Shown in pieces: positions 5,752 to 7,938 of a stretch of 7,938 nt of DNA (the stretch's first letter is position 1; each line of letters starts with the position of its first letter). Below the pieces are notes generated by a model. It searched no databases. It was not told the DNA's origin and saw nothing but the letters and a program-made list of their open reading frames with translations. The position numbers and the translations under genes are program-made. Location of the stretch: contig DCKE01000024.1 of the NCBI GenBank assembly GCA_002320285.1, positions 146,302-154,239 of the forward strand. Direction: 5' to 3'. The stretch comes from Flavobacteriaceae bacterium UBA1682 (lineage in GTDB: Bacteria > Bacteroidota > Bacteroidia > Flavobacteriales > Flavobacteriaceae).

Positions 5752-5797
5752 TTACTGCCGTAAATATAAACATCCTATATGAAAGGAATGTTTGTAT

Positions 5798-5832
5798 TTG
5801 ATAGAAAATTGTGCTTTATCCTATTATCTTTG
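5798..5832 (+). promoter_or_regulatory. Bacteroidetes-type promoter of the dehydrogenase gene
   Basis: TATCTTTG (5825-5832) is an exact match to the -7 element TAnnTTTG. A TTG at 5798-5800 is the nearest plausible -33 element, with a 24-base spacer, slightly longer than usual; another TTG at 5809-5811 is too close. The element sits 18 bases before the ATG at 5851, implying a very short leader, and supports that ATG as the real start. Confidence 0.55.
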
Positions 5833-5850
5833 TTTTTTAAAAAAACAGTT

Positions 5851-6660
5851 ATGAGTCAAGTTGTATTGATTACTGGTGGGTCATCAGGTATTGGTAAATC
5901 CGTCGGTGAATTTCTTCATCAAAAGGGTTTTGTCGTTTTTGGAACCAGTAGAAATCCCGATAAGATCATCAATTCGGTTTTTCCTCTGGTAGCAATGGAT
6001 GTTAGAGATGCCGTATCGATAAAGCAAGGGGTGGATCAAATTCTAAAGCAAACAGGACGCATCGATATTTTAATCAATAATGCCGGTGTCGGTATAACAG
6101 GAGCTTTGGAAGAGATTCCGACTGAAGAAATACTAAACAATTTCAGCACCAACCTGTTTGGGCCAATTGAAGTGATGAAAGCGGTATTGCCAGGTATGCG
6201 CGATCAAAACAAGGGATTGATCATCAATATTACTTCGATAGCGGGTTATATGGGATTGCCTTTTCGCAGTGTTTATTCTGCCTCTAAGGGTGCTTTGGAA
6301 ATTATAACCGAAGCCTTGAGAATGGAAGTAAAACCGTTTGGTATTCAAATCACCAATGTCGCTCCGGGTGATTTTGCGACGAATATTGCTTCCGGTCGAT
6401 ATCATGCTCCTTTGCTCGAAAACTCCCCTTATAAAGAGGTTTATGGAGCTACTTTGAGTATGATGGATCAGCACGTGGATTCAGGTAGCAATCCGCAGCA
6501 AATGGCAGCTGCTATTTATTCGATTATTTTAAATCCGAAACCGAAAATTCATTATAAAGTAGGTGCATTTATGCAAAAATTCTCGATCGTTTTAAAACGG
6601 ATATTACCGGATAAAACCTATGAAAAGTTATTGATGAATCACTATAAAATTAAAGAATAA
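5851..6660 (+). CDS. Short-chain dehydrogenase/reductase (classical SDR)
   Basis: From the ATG at 5851 the product has 269 residues, the usual length for a classical SDR. It carries the Rossmann dinucleotide motif TGGSSGIG (8-15), NNAG (76-79), structural Asn101, and the catalytic Ser129, Tyr142 and Lys146 (YSASK). PGDF (172-175) follows the active site. Arg34 after the second strand (GTSRNPDK) suggests NADP(H) rather than NAD(H). The enzyme reduces or oxidises a carbonyl/alcohol pair in the cytoplasm; the substrate cannot be told, though the C-terminal extension (about 230-269) resembles SDRs annotated as acting on lipids or steroids. The frame is open further upstream to an ATG at 5779. That start is rejected because the exact promoter element lies inside the extension and the extra 24 residues precede a complete first strand (VVLITGG). 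Confidence 0.92.
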   Translation: MSQVVLITGGSSGIGKSVGEFLHQKGFVVFGTSRNPDKIINSVFPLVAMDVRDAVSIKQGVDQILKQTGRIDILINNAGVGITGALEEIPTEEILNNFSTNLFGPIEVMKAVLPGMRDQNKGLIINITSIAGYMGLPFRSVYSASKGALEIITEALRMEVKPFGIQITNVAPGDFATNIASGRYHAPLLENSPYKEVYGATLSMMDQHVDSGSNPQQMAAAIYSIILNPKPKIHYKVGAFMQKFSIVLKRILPDKTYEKLLMNHYKIKE

Positions 6661-6664
6661 GACG

Positions 6665-6694
6665 TTCTATATACTGGTATAAATTGTATTTTTG
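6665..6694 (+). promoter_or_regulatory. Bacteroidetes-type promoter of the transaldolase gene
   Basis: TATTTTTG (6687-6694) matches TAnnTTTG exactly. TTC at 6665-6667, 19 bases upstream, differs by one base from the -33 element TTG. Transcription would begin near 6701, leaving a leader of about 26 bases before the ATG at 6727. The gene is therefore probably transcribed on its own as well as by read-through from the dehydrogenase. Confidence 0.6.
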
Positions 6695-6726
6695 AAAAAT
6701 TATAACTCAACTAATAAATCCTATTT

Positions 6727-7383
6727 ATGAAATTTTTTATTGACACCGCCAATTTAGAACAAATTAAAGAAGCTCAGGCTTTAGGCGTATTGGATGGAGT
6801 AACCACAAATCCATCGTTAATGGCCAAGGAAGGAATTACCGGTGCGGCAAATATCCTGAATCACTATGCGACAATCTGCAGTTTAGTAGATGGCGATGTA
6901 AGTGCTGAAGTGATTGCTACGGACTATGATGGTATGGTGGCACAAGGTGAAGAACTGGCTAAATTACACGATCAAATTGTCGTGAAATTACCGATGACAC
7001 AAGACGGAATTAAAGCTTGTAAGTATTTTTCATCAAAGGGAATTAAAACAAATGTTACTTTGGTTTTCTCCGCTGGACAAGCACTTTTAGCGGCTAAAGC
7101 TGGTGCAACCTATGTTTCTCCATTTATTGGAAGATTAGACGATATTTCGACAGATGGGTTAATTCTAATTCAAGAAATCCGCCAGATTTATGATAATTAT
7201 GGTTTTCAAACTCAAATATTAGCTGCGTCTGTACGTCATACGATGCATATCGTGAATTGTGCCAAAATTGGAGCAGATGTTATGACAGGTCCTTTGTCTG
7301 CAATTTTAGGCTTGTTAAAACACCCATTAACCGATAGTGGACTTGCACAGTTCTTATTGGATTATCAAAAGGGGAATAGTTAA
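6727..7383 (+). CDS. tal: Small-type transaldolase (fructose-6-phosphate aldolase family)
   Basis: A 218-residue (beta/alpha)8 barrel enzyme of the short transaldolase/FSA family, complete in length. Asp6 (FIDTAN), Thr26 and Asn28 (GVTTNPS) and the Schiff-base Lys87 (VVKLPMT) are all present, as are SPFIGRLDD (131-139) and ILAASVRH (164-171). Two positions that separate the activities favour transaldolase: Glu61 (SAEVIATD), where E. coli FSA has Gln59, and Phe133, where FSA has Tyr131. It should transfer dihydroxyacetone from sedoheptulose 7-phosphate to glyceraldehyde 3-phosphate in the non-oxidative pentose phosphate pathway, in the cytoplasm. Many databases label this family fsa. It follows the dehydrogenase by 66 bases, with its own promoter match. 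Confidence 0.93.
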   Translation: MKFFIDTANLEQIKEAQALGVLDGVTTNPSLMAKEGITGAANILNHYATICSLVDGDVSAEVIATDYDGMVAQGEELAKLHDQIVVKLPMTQDGIKACKYFSSKGIKTNVTLVFSAGQALLAAKAGATYVSPFIGRLDDISTDGLILIQEIRQIYDNYGFQTQILAASVRHTMHIVNCAKIGADVMTGPLSAILGLLKHPLTDSGLAQFLLDYQKGNS

Positions 7384-7384
7384 T

Positions 7385-7450
7385 TCGTAAATCGTGAGTC
7401 GTAAATCGTGAGTCGTGAGTCGTGAATCGAAAATCGAAAATCGAAAATCG
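7385..7450. repeat. 7-bp tandem repeat array, consensus TCGTRAR
   Basis: Nine head-to-tail heptamers plus a partial one start two bases after the transaldolase stop. In order they are TCGTAAA, TCGTGAG, TCGTAAA, TCGTGAG, TCGTGAG, TCGTGAA and three TCGAAAA. The phase is perfect throughout, and TCG is invariant at the head of each unit. The units vary gradually along the array, as expected from slippage or unequal exchange. Confidence 0.9.
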
Positions 7451-7514
7451 TTATTGCTGGCGATGATGTTTTCGTTTAAAGTTTATTTTTTTTATAAATA
7501 GTATATAGAATTTT

Positions 7515-7541
7515 CCAAACACCTCTACTTGGGGTGTTTGG
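7515..7541. terminator. Hairpin downstream of the transaldolase, possible terminator
   Basis: CCAAACACC (7515-7523) pairs perfectly with GGTGTTTGG (7533-7541). Two further pairs (one G-T) lead to a five-base loop. The stem is strong, but no T-run follows on either strand; a run of eight T lies upstream (around 7484-7491) instead. It is the best candidate for the end of the transaldolase transcript, about 130 bases after the stop, but is not canonical. Confidence 0.4.
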
Positions 7542-7575
7542 GTGATTCGCTAATTGCTCAGTAAAAACAGTGAAA

Positions 7576-7617
7576 TCGTAAATCGTAATTCGGGAGTCGT
7601 AAATCGAGATTCGTAAG
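7576..7617. repeat. Second 7-bp repeat array of the same family
   Basis: Six in-phase heptamers, each headed by TCG: TCGTAAA, TCGTAAT, TCGGGAG, TCGTAAA, TCGAGAT, TCGTAAG. They belong to the same family as the array at 7385-7450 but are more degenerate. The intervening 125 bases include the hairpin at 7515-7541. Confidence 0.85.
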
Positions 7618-7703
7618 TTTCGATAAATTTATCATGCTTATATCGAATTAAGTTTTCTTTACCATTTGCCTATTCTTTTATCAAAGCCTATTTGCCTTTT
7701 TAT

Positions 7704-7767
7704 ATGCCTATATGTCCATTCGCCCATTTGCCCATTCGCCCATTCGCGTATTTGCGTATCCGCGTAT
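7704..7767. repeat. 8-bp tandem repeat array, first block
   Basis: Eight consecutive octamers of the form NNGYVYAT: ATGCCTAT, ATGTCCAT, TCGCCCAT, TTGCCCAT, TCGCCCAT, TCGCGTAT, TTGCGTAT, CCGCGTAT. The fixed frame is G at position 3, C at position 5 in most units, and AT at the end. It is preceded at 7682-7696 by the block-opening motif CAAAGCCTATTTGCC seen again in later blocks. The array is not coding: the open frame across it (7666-7905) merely reflects stop-free repeats. Confidence 0.9.
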
Positions 7768-7788
7768 CAGCATAACAAAGCCTATTTG
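7765..7788. repeat. 24-bp direct repeat, copy 1
   Basis: A 24-base segment here (starting TATCAGCATAAC) is identical to 7915-7938, exactly 150 bases downstream. It marks the head of an octamer block. A shorter third copy of its right half, CAAAGCCTATTTG, lies at 7682-7694. Confidence 0.9.
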
Positions 7789-7825
7789 CCCATGCGCATA
7801 TACGCGTATTCGCCCTTACACGTAA
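7778..7825. repeat. 8-bp tandem repeat array, second block
   Basis: Six octamers: AAGCCTAT, TTGCCCAT, GCGCATAT, ACGCGTAT, TCGCCCTT, ACACGTAA. The order of unit types is the same as in the third block, 80 bases further on. A spacer of 32 bases without the repeat separates the two. Confidence 0.85.
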
Positions 7826-7857
7826 AAAGGGATCGGTCTTACAACTTATCTTCATTT

Positions 7858-7905
7858 GAGCCTATTTGCATATATGCGTATTCGCGTATTCGCCCTTGCT
7901 CGTAA
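7858..7905. repeat. 8-bp tandem repeat array, third block
   Basis: Six octamers: GAGCCTAT, TTGCATAT, ATGCGTAT, TCGCGTAT, TCGCCCTT, GCTCGTAA. Each corresponds to the unit at the same place in the second block; the stretch CGCGTATTCGCCCTT is identical in both (7803-7817 and 7883-7897). The offset, 80 bases, is a multiple of eight. Confidence 0.85.
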
Positions 7906-7914
7906 AGAGGAATT

Positions 7915-7938
7915 TATCAGCATAACAAAGCCTATTTG
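7915..7938. repeat. 24-bp direct repeat, copy 2 (runs to the window edge)
   Basis: Identical to 7765-7788. The repeat may continue beyond the window, and a further octamer block would be expected there. Confidence 0.9.

Noticed and set aside
5779..5850. Upstream ATG start extending the dehydrogenase by 24 residues
   Set aside because: The exact TAnnTTTG promoter element lies within the extension, and the classical fold starts properly at the ATG at 5851.
7666..7905. Open frame of 79 codons on the plus strand
   Set aside because: It lies almost entirely in the octamer arrays; the Cys/Ile/Tyr-rich translation simply repeats the units, and there is no start context or family resemblance.
7704..7905. 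CRISPR array
   Set aside because: The units are 8 bp, contiguous and degenerate, with no unique spacers of regular length and no cas genes.

Overview
The window reads as chromosomal DNA from a member of the Bacteroidota, most likely a flavobacterium. The DNA is AT-rich. Two genes are preceded by exact matches to the Bacteroidetes -7 promoter element TAnnTTTG. Shine-Dalgarno sequences are essentially absent, and the first tRNA end carries no encoded CCA. Species cannot be told from the sequence alone.

Layout. (1) 1-64: the 3' end of a tRNA gene, probably tRNA-His, followed by a strong intrinsic terminator. (2) 178-732: a pentapeptide-repeat protein resembling McbG/Qnr in size and layout. (3) 733-1089: an AT-rich non-coding stretch with two inverted repeats. 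(4) 1090-4294: a polymorphic toxin/immunity locus. (5) 4339-5735, minus strand: a periplasmic M28 metallopeptidase with a small membrane protein overlapping its stop codon, and a tiny reading frame just upstream. (6) 5851-7383, plus strand: a short-chain dehydrogenase and a small-type transaldolase, each with its own promoter match. (7) 7384-7938: no credible gene, but two arrays of 7-bp repeats and three arrays of 8-bp repeats with a higher-order organisation.

The most interesting region is 1090-4294. A toxin gene split by what looks like a one-base deletion (rejoined product about 506 residues) ends in a WHH-type HNH/EndoVII nuclease domain. Two diverged SUKH (SMI1/KNR4) immunity genes follow. 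Between them lies a 21-codon reading frame that looks like the tail of a lost toxin; its stop overlaps the second immunity start in an ATGA. Next comes an orphan EndoU-like RNase toxin tip without any delivery module, whose stop overlaps, again as ATGA, an unrecognised 117-residue gene that is its likely immunity partner. The arrangement looks like one active or recently active toxin followed by a record of displaced C-terminal tips with retained immunity genes. The toxin's N-terminal 320 or so residues match no delivery domain I recognise and are the main candidate for something undescribed.

The remaining genes (peptidase, dehydrogenase, transaldolase) are ordinary housekeeping or accessory genes with no visible functional link to the toxin island.
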